A stretch of 64,000 nt of DNA from Turritopsis dohrnii. Lineage: Eukaryota; Cnidaria; Hydrozoa; Anthoathecata; Oceaniidae. The translations under genes and the position numbers were made by a program. The notes under the pieces were generated by a model, which was given only the letters and a program-made list of their open reading frames with translations, ran no database searches and was not told the origin of the DNA. The stretch lies in assembly GCA_027922465.2 (NCBI GenBank), contig BQMF02000031.1, positions 868,001 to 932,000 on the forward strand. Reading direction: 5' to 3'. Below, one piece after another: positions 22,501-33,300 of the stretch. Within the stretch, counting starts at the first letter, position 1. Each line of letters begins with the position of its first letter.

Positions 22501-23937
22501 TGACCTAAATGCGACTAATATTTCTCATTAAACAACTGCATATATCATCAATGTGTAAAAGAATTTCATCATAACAAATGTATGATCTTTATTGTTGCAG
22601 AAGCTTTGCATCCGTAAACAATGTAAAACAGAACACTTGTTTTTTATAACTCAGATAAAATCTTACAACATTATATTATCAAATTTGTATACAGGTGGTT
22701 TCACTGTGTACAAAAGAAAAAAAAATGTTTAACCTAGTTTTAATAGCTACAGTGGAATTGTAAATAAAATGTAAATAAAATTCTCAATAATGAAACTTCT
22801 CAATATTCTGTTAATTATTATGCATAAACATTTTCAATAGCTACATATATAGTATAATACTTTGGGGTAAACATCATAAGCAAATAACTAATAATTATAA
22901 GCAATCAAAATTTTTACTAACACAAATATTACGTAGCATTTCAAATTAGGACCGAAGAGTTATTTTCAAAAAAGAGATCGGCTTAATATGACAATTTATA
23001 AAACCAAATTGAAGTATCAGAATAAATATCTCTGTTCAAAAAAATGTGTTCACACTCATTGTTTATTATGTGATAAAAATGACCTTCGTAAATCCAAAAT
23101 GGAAAAGAACAACAGATTTTCGTAGTGAAAATACACATCCATAACCAAACCACTACATAGCTAAAAACAGAAGTTTGTTTTCTGACTTGATTCAATTTAC
23201 AGACTGTTTGTCATGTTGGATTGTGTTTTGATTTATGTTTGTTGTTCGTAAGAAAGATTGTCAGTAATTAGATATGTATTACATTTTGAAAAATAAAATA
23301 TGATATACAGCATCAAAACAGTATACATGACCACTTCATTCATAGTAAACTATGTTTCTGTTGTTGGATTAAACAACTATCCAAGTCTATACTCCACCAG
23401 ATTCTTTCAAGTTATTATGTGTCTCAATCCTCTGTGTATTAAAATATTATACGTAACTGGTTTTCTGAACTTATATATACGACATCACATATTTACTTGC
23501 TATTTTTAATTAACGTAACTGGTTGAACTGGTGGTTGATCTCCACAAAAAGGGTTTCCTTCTTTATTATGCTGTACATCATCGTGCTTTCAAGTTCAGTT
23601 GGGCTACATTACATCAGGATCATACTAAATAAATGTTCAGCTGGTTATTGAGAATGAACCTTTGCACTGGAATCACAGCTTCAATGGTTTGTTGTTCCAA
23701 GCGTTTAATTACCAATATCATCATCATAACACATTGTTATCAACACAAAAACAAAACATACCAATGTTTCTTTTTTTGTCTGTTTTTTACACGTTCATTC
23801 AAAAGTTTTTAAAACTTTTTAAGAAATAAAACGATTCATTCCCATCACTTAATGTTTCATCTATTAAATCATTAAAGCTAGCAAAAAACATCTTCAAAAT
23901 CCCATCTGGACTGCACTGACACTGACTGAATTATTGA
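22501..23937. other. No gene recognised
   Basis: AT-rich sequence with several short frames (for example 22983-23195 minus, 23300-23509 plus) that lack domains. The 5' part of the BEL/Pao element (5' LTR, gag, protease) would be expected here but is not found. Confidence 0.4.
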
Positions 23938-26900
23938 TTTCCTCGTAAGCCGGATAAAATACGAGTAGTTTTGGACTGTGGAGCAGAATTCGAAGGACAT
24001 TCGTTGAACAAGAACTTGCTGAGTGGACCGGATCTTACGAGTCAAATCGTTGGCGTTTTGACAAGATTTAGAATGGGTGATATTGGAATCATGGCTGACG
24101 TAGAAGCAATGTTTTACCAAGTCTTACTTCCAGAAAACCAGACGTCGTTCACTCGTTTTCTGTGGTGGGAGGATGAAGATATGACGAAACCACCAGTTGA
24201 CTTTGAAATGAAAGTTCATATTTTTGGAGCTACCTCATCTGCAAGTTGCTCTAACTACGCTCTTCGGCGAACAGCAAAAGATAATGACGATTTTGAGGAA
24301 GACGTACGACGTTCCCTATGGCGAGACTTTTACGTTGACGACATGTTGAAGGCTAAGCACAATGCATCGATAGCAATTAAGTTCTGTAATCAAGTTAGAG
24401 AATTGTCGAAAAGAGGAGGATTCAATCTGACGCAGTTTGTTAGTAATGCACCACAGGTCATGGAATCAATTCCAGACGAACTCAAGGGAAAATCGGTTAA
24501 AGCAGCCACACTGTTAGATGGAAAATTAGATGCTACAGACAGAGCACTTGGTGTCCTGTGGAACCTGCAAAATGATGAGTTTTCATTCAGCTTCGAACTC
24601 AAGGATAAACCATCAACAAGAAGAGGGATCCTTTCCACCATCAGTTCCGTTTATGACCCGCTTGGTTTTGTATCGCCGTTCATACTCAAAGGACGCATAT
24701 TGCTTCAACGATTATGCAGCATAAAGTACGGATGGGACGAAAAGCTACCAAAGGAGTTCGAGGAATCCTGGTGCCAATGGAAACAAAAAATCGTCAATTT
24801 AAAGAACATCTCTATCAGAAGGTGCTTCAAGCCAAAATCATTCAACGAGATTGTTGAGTATACTTTTCACCATTTTTCCGATGCTTCAGAGGAGGGATAT
24901 GGTCAAGCAAGTTATCTTCGTATTGTAGATGTCGATAACCATATTGCATGTCTTCTGATAATTGGCAAGTCACGTGTCTGTCCGATAAAGTTCGTTTCAA
25001 TTCCACGTATGGAGCTTGCAGCTGCAGTACTATCAGCCAAGATGGCGTCATTAATCGCCAAAGAAATGGAGCTACCAAATGTTAAGCACTACTTTTGGAC
25101 AGATAGCAAAGTCGTTTTATCGTATCTCCAAAACGAAAGCAGAAGATTCAGAACGTATGTAGCCAATAGAATCCAGCAAATAAAGAACAAAACGAACATC
25201 ACAGATTGGCGTTATGTGAAATCTTCCGAAAATCCTGCTGACATCGCGTCACGTGGTTTGAGTCCTGACGAAAGTAACAAAATTGATTTTTGGTTCAATG
25301 GACCGAAATTTTTGTTAGATCCCGAATCTTCGTGGAATTCCACACCAACATTAAATGACGTAAACAATCAAGATCCAGAGTTAAAGAAAGTGAATATCAT
25401 CAAACCAGTGTTATCACAACAGCCAAGCAGTATATTGAAGTTAACAACAAATGTATCATGTTGGAACCGCATGAAACGAATCATTGGAAGAGTTTTGCAA
25501 GCAGTTGATAGAATGAGATCCAAAATACCTGTCGAAAACAATTTGTCGATCAATATAATTCATCTTGCTGAAATAGTTCTGATCAAAGCAGTCCAACAGT
25601 CCAATTTTGCTGCTGAAATTTCTTCACTTGAATCATCCGGTGTTGTTTCGAGCAAAAGTCATATTGCATCTTTGAATCCATTTCTTGACGAAAGTGGATT
25701 GATCCGCGTTGGTGGGAGATTGCAAAAATCAGAACTTGAATTTGGCGTTATTCATCCCTTGCTACTTCCAAAGAATAATACTTTGGCTGATGCAATCATT
25801 TTATGGTGCCATAGACGAGTTGGTCATGGTGGTAGAGGATCTACCTTAAACGAGGTTCGTCAACAAGGATTCTGGATTGTTAATGGCAACTCCAACGTTA
25901 GAAGGATGATCTTCAAATGCGTCACGTGCCGCTATTTAAGAGGTCGTGTTGGAGAACAAATAATGGGAAACCTTCCAAAGCAACGTTTCATAGAAGCACC
26001 GCCCTTCAGCTATTGTGGCGTAGATTTCTTTGGGCCGTTTATTGTTCGTCAAGGAAGGAAAGATCTTAAGCGTTATGGTGCAATTTTCTCGTGTTTTGTT
26101 AGTCGAGCTGTACATATAGAGGTTGCTACAAGCTTGGAAACCGATACCTTTATATTAGCATTGAGGCGCTTCATTGGTAGAAGAGGAAATGTGCGCACAA
26201 TAACGTCAGATAATGGGACCAATTTTGTTGGTGCAGAGAAAGAGTTACGTAAGGCAGTTCAAGAATTCGATCACCAAAAAATTTCCCACTTTTTGAACGA
26301 ACTTGGAGCCGATTGGAAATGGAACTTCAATCCACCTGCAGCAAGCCACATGGGAGGCGTTTGGGAGAGGCAGATTCGCTCAATTAGAAGTATTTTGTCA
26401 TCTTTGTTGAAGACACATGGCCAAAGCATTGATAACGAATCGTTAAACACCCTGATGATAGAAACGGAAGCAATCGTTAATTCTCGTCCTTTAACCGTGG
26501 AAAACATCAACGATGCAAACAGCTTGTCAGCTTTGTCTCCTATCAACTTACTTACCATGAAGAGTAAGGTCGTGCTTCCACCACCTGGCAACTTTGCACC
26601 TGCTGGTATCTACACGAGAAGACGTTGGCGTCGTGTGCAGCATATTGCAAATGAATTCTGGTCTCGCTGGCGCAAAGAATATCTTCAGCAACTTCAAAGT
26701 CGAAACAAATGGAAATCTAAGCGTCGTAATTTTGCTGCTGGTGATATTGTTTTGTTAAAGGATAGTACTCTGTTCGAGATTCGAAATCAATGGCCGATGG
26801 CAAGAATCGTTCGAACATTTGCTGGTGATGATAATTGTGTTCGATGTGCAGACTTGTATGTTGGACGTTCGAAATCAATAATTCGAAGACCAATTTCTAA

Positions 26901-26952
26901 AATGGTTTTGTTGGTTGAAAACGAGTCGATTCCCGCCGAAGGGAGCCTTTGA
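23938..26952 (+). CDS. BEL/Pao LTR-retrotransposon pol polyprotein, 5' truncated
   Basis: An open frame with 993 codons from the first Met (23971); coding similarity begins near 23938. In order: the Pao-type reverse transcriptase C-terminal half with [11 protein letters not shown] (residues ~41-51) and the catalytic YVDD (121-124); RNase H-like region ([35 protein letters not shown]); integrase zinc-binding HHCC (HRRVGHGG ... CVTCRYLRG); integrase core with [22 protein letters not shown] and a Glu within [12 protein letters not shown]; and a C-terminal chromodomain-like/DUF5641 tail. Gag, protease and the start of reverse transcriptase are absent, so it is not autonomous. The lack of any stop codon suggests recent insertion or gene conversion. 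Confidence 0.92.
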   Translation, partial: FPRKPDKIRVVLDCGAEFEGHSLNKNLLSGPDLTSQIVGVLTRFRMGDIGIMADVEAMFYQVLLPENQTSFTRFLWWEDEDMTKPPVDFEMKVHIFGATSSASCSNYALRRTAKDNDDFEEDVRRSLWRDFYVDDMLKAKHNASIAIKFCNQVRELSKRGGFNLTQFVSNAPQVMESIPDELKGKSVKAATLLDGKLDATDRALGVLWNLQNDEFSFSFELKDKPSTRRGILSTISSVYDPLGFVSPFILKGRILLQRLCSIKYGWDEKLPKEFEESWCQWKQKIVNLKNISIRRCFKPKSFNEIVEYTFHHFSDASEEGYGQASYLRIVDVDNHIACLLIIGKSRVCPIKFVSIPRMELAAAVLSAKMASLIAKEMELPNVKHYFWTDSKVVLSYLQNESRRFRTYVANRIQQIKNKTNITDWRYVKSSENPADIASRGLSPDESNKIDFWFNGPKFLLDPESSWNSTPTLNDVNNQDPELKKVNIIKPVLSQQPSSILKLTTNVSCWNRMKRIIGRVLQAVDRMRSKIPVENNLSINIIHLAEIVLIKAVQQSNFAAEISSLESSGVVSSKSHIASLNPFLDESGLIRVGGRLQKSELEFGVIHPLLLPKNNTLADAIILWCHRRVGHGGRGSTLNEVRQQGFWIVNGNSNVRRMIFKCVTCRYLRGRVGEQIMGNLPKQRFIEAPPFSYCGVDFFGPFIVRQGRKDLKRYGAIFSCFVSRAVHIEVATSLETDTFILALRRFIGRRGNVRTITSDNGTNFVGAEKELRKAVQEFDHQKISHFLNELGADWKWNFNPPAASHMGGVWERQIRSIRSILSSLLKTHGQSIDNESLNTLMIETEAIVNSRPLTVENINDANSLSALSPINLLTMKSKVVLPPPGNFAPAGIYTRRRWRRVQHIANEFWSRWRKEYLQQLQSRNKWKSKRRNFAAGDIVLLKDSTLFEIRNQWPMARIVRTFAGDDNCVRCADLYVGRSKSIIRRPISKMVLLVENESIPAEGSL

Positions 26953-26989
26953 ACATTGGATTCATGAATTCTTCATGAATGGGGAGCCA

Positions 26990-27160
26990 TTATGTTAGTG
27001 TATATCTAACTTTATTTCCTTTGTTCATTTTCTATAGAGATTTTATGTTAATTAATTTTTGTTACGCTTGGCGCACATCTATTAGTTTTAATTGCCTTTC
27101 GCACATCTATTTATTTCGCTAGTTTTCTTTTTTTTGTATTCTCTTAATCATAAGACACTG
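26990..27160 (+). repeat. Probable 3' LTR start of the BEL/Pao element
   Basis: A purine-rich AATGGGGAG just after the pol stop is followed by TGTTAGTGTATATCTAAC, a usual BEL/Pao LTR beginning (TGTTAG). The LTR end was not pinned down, since no 5' LTR copy is available to compare. Confidence 0.5.
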
Positions 27161-27212
27161 TTGAGTGTAAAGACACTGTTGAGTGTAAAGACACTGTTGA
27201 GTGTGAAGTCGG
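27158..27212. repeat. Three tandem 19-bp units
   Basis: AAGACACTGTTGAGTGT is repeated three times with TA or GA spacers. It lies at the junction between the BEL/Pao 3' end and the LINE fragment. Confidence 0.85.
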
Positions 27213-28295
27213 TTTATTTTGCGTCAATCATGATTTGGTTAAGTTGGTAGATTGGCTGAATGCAAACAAAATTGCATTGAATGTAGCAAAGACCGAAGCC
27301 CTTCTCTTTAAGAATCCTAGAAAAACAGTCGATCATGACATTAGATTGATCCTCAATGACACTGAACTTAAATTTAAATCACATGCTAGATATCTTGGAG
27401 TGATTGTTGATGACTCGCTTTCTTTTTCTTTTCATTTAACCAATGTTAGTGCTAAACTTGGTCAAGCTAATGGAATCATCAGCCTTCTCAGACATTACCT
27501 TCCTCCTAGTATTCTTACTTCAATCTACTATGCTCTTTTTAATTCACATCTAAGTTATGCTGCTCTTGTATGGGGCCAATCTCCTTCTGTCTCTTCAAGA
27601 ATCCTTCTCCTTCAAAAGAAATGCATCCGACTTATTACTCATTCTCATTTTCTTGCTCACACTAAACCTCTGTTTAAAGCCTCTAAAATTCTTGAGTTTA
27701 AAGATATTGTTTTTTTTCAGACTCTAAATCTTGTACATCAAAGTCTTAACAAAACTTCTCCCTCAAGTATTCAAGAAACTCTCGGTCTTAGTTTCCTTAG
27801 TGATTCTCAGCGAACCAGGGGTCGTTCCATTGGAATTCTAGTAAGACCTTTAGTCAAAACTACTTCGTATGGTTTGCAGTCAATTCGTTATCGTTCAATT
27901 CTCAATTGGAATGGTCTTCAATTGCAGCATCGTGACACAAACCTTTCCATGCTTGGTTATGGGAAATTTAAATCACTTGTTAAATCATCACTATTAAGCC
28001 ATTACTAAGATTTTTCTTACCTGATCATATACACATTACTGGCATTATTTTAATTTTATTTTAATTTTTTTTTTTTTATTATTTATTTGTTTATTTATTT
28101 ATTTATTTATTTTTTCGAAACTTTTGTTGTTGTATTTTACATATATACTCAGGTGGCTACCTCCTTAGATTAGTCTCGACTATATGGGGTAGTCTCCTGG
28201 CCTCTTATTCTTTTGAAACTTTGTAATTTGTCAGACACGTAATCTTTGGCAAATAAATTGAAATTGATTGAAATTGATTGATTGATTGATTGATT
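27206..28295 (+). mobile_element. 5'-truncated LINE: reverse transcriptase C-terminus and 3' tail
   Basis: The open frame from about 27206 to the TAA at 28006-28008 carries LVDWLNANKIALNVAKTEAL (reverse transcriptase thumb block), ARYLGVIVDDSLSF, and the later YYALFNSHLSYAALVWG and LQKKCIRLITHS blocks typical of CR1/Jockey-like LINEs. The 3' end has a T-rich tract followed by AAATTGAAATTGATTG and an (ATTG)n tail at 28258-28295, a usual LINE end. The catalytic FADD region is upstream of the truncation, so the copy is dead on arrival. Confidence 0.85.
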
Positions 28296-28467
28296 GAGAA
28301 GATGGCGTACTACTTTACTGAAGACTAGCCTCTAATCTTATCTACCTTAGCTAGCCCAGAGTTCAATACTGAACTGCGGCTATAAAAGTGAACGGAGAAG
28401 GAGAAGGAGGAGGAGGAGAAGGAAAATGCCGGTTTTAACATATATTTCGCCCTACGGGGAAATATAT

Positions 28468-29632
28468 AACAAGAGCCAGATGGCGCAAAACGGTAGCAGC
28501 AAAAGTACTTGCCACAAGAATGCTTTCAAAATTTTACTTAAAGTTCTTAAAAGTTCTGTAAACGTTATTTCTTGAAATATCTTACTGGTGGAAAACAGGC
28601 ATAAACGATAATGTTTAAAATTACTAACTCGTGTAAATAGGGTCTAATTGTAACACACCAGCAATTTAATTTATTAGAGGACAAAAGAATTATACATGCA
28701 TGAGCTGTTTATAACGTACGTTTTTTTTATAAGAGCTTAAGGCCGACCTCCACTTGTGCGATTTTGCCCGTACGTACGTACGCGGCCAGTTTTGCGCATG
28801 CTCAGTGACAACTATTGCTCAACTTTGTTAGTCGTCGACGGCCAGATTTTGTGCGCTTGGAAGTAGGATTCGATTCTACTTTTTCAGGCGGCCGCGCGGC
28901 CATCTAGCATGTTAGTCAATCAAATTTCAAGAAAAATGCAAACATTGCAAAAAATTGTAAACATTGCGAAAAAAAGAAACACTCAACACCTGGTGTTTCT
29001 TTATTAACTGGAGATTCAAATTAATTGGCCTCACGGCGCCGAGCGGACGTTCGTACGTACGTACGCACAAGTGGAGGTCGGCCTTTATGTAGAAAAAAAA
29101 CTCGTTTCTTCGAAAAACAAATGTATGTTTTGAATTATAATTTCTTGAAACCGAAAATGAATTCGAACAGATAACTGCCTTTTTTTAACTCGATTTTTGA
29201 AAACCTTGATGATAAAAGACAGAACAGATAACTAACAAACGTAGAATGTAACAAGAAAGTCTGATCTGTGCTTTACTGACACGAAAAACATATCTATTTT
29301 CAAGTGCCAAAGTACATTGATTCAGTACCATAAGTAACTAAAAGTCCCAGCTTTATGTAGACCTATTTGATTAATATCCATTCCTTCATCAATTAAGTGA
29401 TAAAATATCAAAGAAAACGTATTTTAATTAAATGCATGTGATTTAAAACCTTCGAAAATTCAAAAGGCTGCGTTTGTTCATTAGAATGTATATTGAGTTT
29501 TTAACGGGGACTCGCAGACTCTAAATCGCAGACTAATTGCCATTTCGGCCGGAGTAGGAGGAGGAGGAGGAGTAGTAGGAGGATTCGAGTCCACGGGTGT
29601 TTTAATACGGTATTCGCTATCGCTGCTACCGT
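28468..29632 (+). repeat. Dispersed repeat family, copy 2 (interrupted)
   Basis: It carries the same landmarks as 20035-20840 in the same order and orientation (AACAAGAGCCAGATGGCGCA, CTGGTGGAAAACAGGCATAA, ATTTCGGCCGGAGTAGGAGG, TTCGCTATCGCTGCTACCGT). It is longer because a MITE (28740-29084) has inserted. Just upstream, 28442-28470 is a palindrome, TATATTTCGCC / GGGGAAATATA. Confidence 0.8.
28740..29084. mobile_element. 345-bp PIF/Harbinger-like MITE with TTA duplication
   Basis: AGGCCGACCTCCACTTGTGC and its inverted copy form the ends, flanked by TTA at 28737-28739 and 29085-29087. Inside the ends, CGTACGTACGTACG palindromes occur on both sides. No coding capacity. It split an older copy of the dispersed repeat. 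Confidence 0.85.
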
Positions 29633-29639
29633 AATAACT

Positions 29640-30323
29640 GTTATAATAATGCATTGGCATACATGTTAATTGTCGATGAAGACCTAATAGGTTCTAGTAA
29701 GCAACACATGAAAAACGGTGTATGTAAAAAGAGTTTCAAATCATATCGAGGCCATCGATATGTTTTGACATTCCCGCCAATTTCATATATGAGTGTAAAC
29801 CTACTATAATTATGTAAATTCTCGTGCTACCCCATCGAAATTGTGTGTTGTCCCAATACAAGGTTTTGACATTCCCCCGAAATTATTTTTTTCCGTGATA
29901 GCGCTCATAAGACTGCTCATAAAGGTTATTTTCACAAAAGCCTACTTTATTGAGGATAGAGTCGGTTGTGAAAAACACTGATGTGTTTACAAAAATATTC
30001 ATTCAATAAATAATTTACAAATATTTCATTATTAGTTCATGCTATTATTATCACAAAAAAGCCTCCAACATTTACAAAAACAGAAACACGACTCAAATCG
30101 AGGTTTTTCGAGTCACGTCATAATTATGTTTGTTATCGCATTTTTAAATCGAAACAAAATCGATAGATCAAGTGAGACAAGTCTCTTCTGATTTTATGAA
30201 GTTTGATTCGCTTAAACGTTTGCTCCTGAAAATTGACGATTTGAACTGCGCCATAACATTAAAGGCATGGTCGTTATTGGCAAAGAAACGGAGATTATCT
30301 TGCAAGTTTACAAAAAAACACAC
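29640..30323. other. Intergenic, no feature recognised
   Basis: AT-rich; TTTTGACATTCCC occurs twice (29761 and 29862). It forms the 3' flank of the long minus-strand gene that ends at 30324. Confidence 0.4.
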
Positions 30324-33300
30324 TTAGTTAAAGAATTTTGCAAACTCAGCATCTATGTCACTAACATCATCAGTTTCCATTTCTTCTTCCTGAATGTCGC
30401 GATGCATTCTGGATAATGTTACTTCTCCATTGGATAGTTCTCGTTTTTTCTCGTTTTCATAATCATCACTCTCGGCATTTCGTCGGAAGTGCTCTTTTAA
30501 TATTTCAGGAATATCAGTTTCGTCGTTCTCCACGAAAGCATCCTCGATATTATCGAACTCGACCGATCTTCTTGATATCTCTTTTTTCGTTTCCGTCAAT
30601 TTTTGTGCATTCAAGGGAAGTTTCGGCAGTAAGCTGCTGGCCAAGTTAGCTTGCTTCGACGCTTCAGGATGTGCTTTAGCGAATTCTGTGATTTTATGTT
30701 CAATTGAACTAGTCAGAACTGAAATGAAGAGAAGAGAGTTTATAGTTACCAAGTATAAACTAAAGTTTATGTCAACCGATTTGGCAGTTCGAACATTTTT
30801 TATTATTTCTAAGTGAAAATAAATGATTTTAAAATAACTTTTTTTTGGCATCGTCAAGAGCATAAAAATCACAATATTATAAACGACTTTTTGGGAAAAA
30901 AATAATAAAATTTTAGCGTTAAAATTTGCGTTAGAAAAAAAAAAGCAACTTTTTTTCTAGTACACCAAAAGCGTTGAAACTTACACAGCAGCGAGATCAA
31001 GAAGTGTACAAAATTTTATAACAAAAACTTTATTCTATCGAAGGTTCTCAGCTCAAATATGGGACCCAGTAGAGCCCTAAAAATGTCTGATATTTTGCCA
31101 TAAACTGGGGGTTTATGTTCGAACTGGCAAATCGGTTGACATAGACTTTACATACAGTTCAATTATTACTGATTTATGAATACATTTGAACCAGGATTTA
31201 TAATGTGTTTTTCTTAATGCGTTTGGAAAGTCTCTTGAGTAAACTGAGCGCGAATCACATGGAGAAAGCGAAGCGGATATTCATAGTTTTTTATTACTGA
31301 GTGTTATCAACGTAATTGGTTTACCAACTTCCCAGGTATTGCGTGACTTATTCTTTGAAATTGCTTTTTACAGACGAAAAACATTTTGAAAGGAAAAATG
31401 TTTCTGCAGAAAAAATAAAGGGAAATCGAAATTTGTATTGGTAGTAATAATTAATGTCCTTCCTAAAAGTGTCGAAATACATCGACATAAATCCCCTCGT
31501 TTCTGCTAAATGACGTACTGTGCAATCGATCCCGTGCAGTCTTTTCGATTTCATCTCGAACTTTCTTCGTAGCTACAGTTTTTTTATCGTTTGGGACGTT
31601 CAACTCTTTCAAAATATCGTGTCTGAGGGAGCGAACTGAAGTCTCGAATGCTTTGATTGTCTTCTGTTGTTTATACAGCTCCACCACTAAGTTCAGCAAA
31701 CTGTCCACCCCTGAAGAAATAAGCATCAGGGCGTCCCTTCATGATGACTACACTTACCAAGTCTTATTACTTTGACTACAGTAGACACCCTTTATTTAGA
31801 GCAAGGAACCAGAGATTTTGTTTAGAAACAGCAAACGTTCGAAATAACGAAGGTCTTCTTATTACGAAAGATGTACTAACGCATTTGATTAGGTTAGTTT
31901 TACATCTGACTCTGATTTAGTAAGAATTATTCAAATTTGACTAATAATTAGTATGCGATGTCTTTTCCTAACGGAGTTTAAACCATTGAAAGTTGAACCT
32001 GCTACTTCACTCGTCTGAAAGATGCTAAGCATCATATCATTACAATGAATTTATCGATTATGAATAATATTTAAATACCGTCTATTTTCTTACCTTTTTC
32101 AACATCACTTTTCAAGTGGCCGTTTTCTGTTCCATTTTCGGGTTTCGTTGAGTTTGCAGTGCCGTCTTCACTTATCGAGCGCTAAAATCAACGCAAATAT
32201 ATTGAGACAAGCTCATGTCTGGGGAAAAGGTTTGACGTCATTATAGGCTTATTGAACGTTACCAGGAAAACTTGAAAACTTTCAAAAACGTTTTCTTACA
32301 GTTCAGTCTCTGAATAAAACAAACAATGTTGGGCGTAGATAAAACAAACAATGTTGGGCGTAGATAAAACAATGTTGGGCGTAGATAAATCACCTTTTCA
32401 AACAAGAACCCCATATCATCTTCGCTATCTCTTCTCGTCATGTCATGATCGTCGTCACTTTCACCAGATGACACTTCACCAGACTCCTCATCTTCTTCTC
32501 CCTCATCAAGACTGCCGGAACCCGATTCGTTTTCTAAGTACAAAAAAACTTTGTGTTAAAACCGAAACAGGAAGTAAAAATGCTTACTCAGCATGAATTA
32601 CATACCTCCTGCAACCTCGTTTTCATCATCGTCACCTTCTAAAGCTAAAAGTTAATAGTAAGTTTATAGTAAGTTTAATAGATAGCAATCAACAAATTAA
32701 AACACCACGATAGAATAGAAAAGACCACGAAAGAATAGAAAAGACCACGAAAGAATAGAAAAGACCACGAAAGAATAGCAAACACCACGATAGAATAGCA
32801 AACACCATGAAAGAATAGAAAAACCTTCTTCGGGAATGATTTCATTGCGCTTGGAAAGATTTTCGATTGATACGCTCTCCGATATTTGTCTTTTAGCTTT
32901 AACGTCCGCCCCGCTCCCGGAAGGTACGGATCTCCTCCGTCTGATGGAACCACTTGCTTCTGTAAGTGACCTTCTAGTCCTTCTTAAGGTAATCTTTGCA
33001 TTACCCCCGCTACCAACCAATCCACGTTTTTTCCTTTCGAAATTTCCGCTCCCTAAAATCGCGTTTCGTTTTACAAGATCTCCACTTCCACTATGAAGGG
33101 AACGTTTCTTTCGATCGCCACCGCCACTGCCAATATTGGCGGAACGTTTCGTTTTCAGACTAGCGCCACTTCCTTCTAAAGCGGAGCGTTTCCTTCGATC
33201 GCCACCGCCACTGCCAACATGGGAGGAACGTTTCGTTTTCAGGTTAGCGCCACTTCCTTCTAAAGCGGCACGTTTCCTTCGATCGCCACCGCCACTACCA

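Noticed and set aside
23878..24120. Minus-strand 80-codon frame at the BEL/Pao start
   Set aside because: It overlaps the well-supported pol frame antisense and has no domain.
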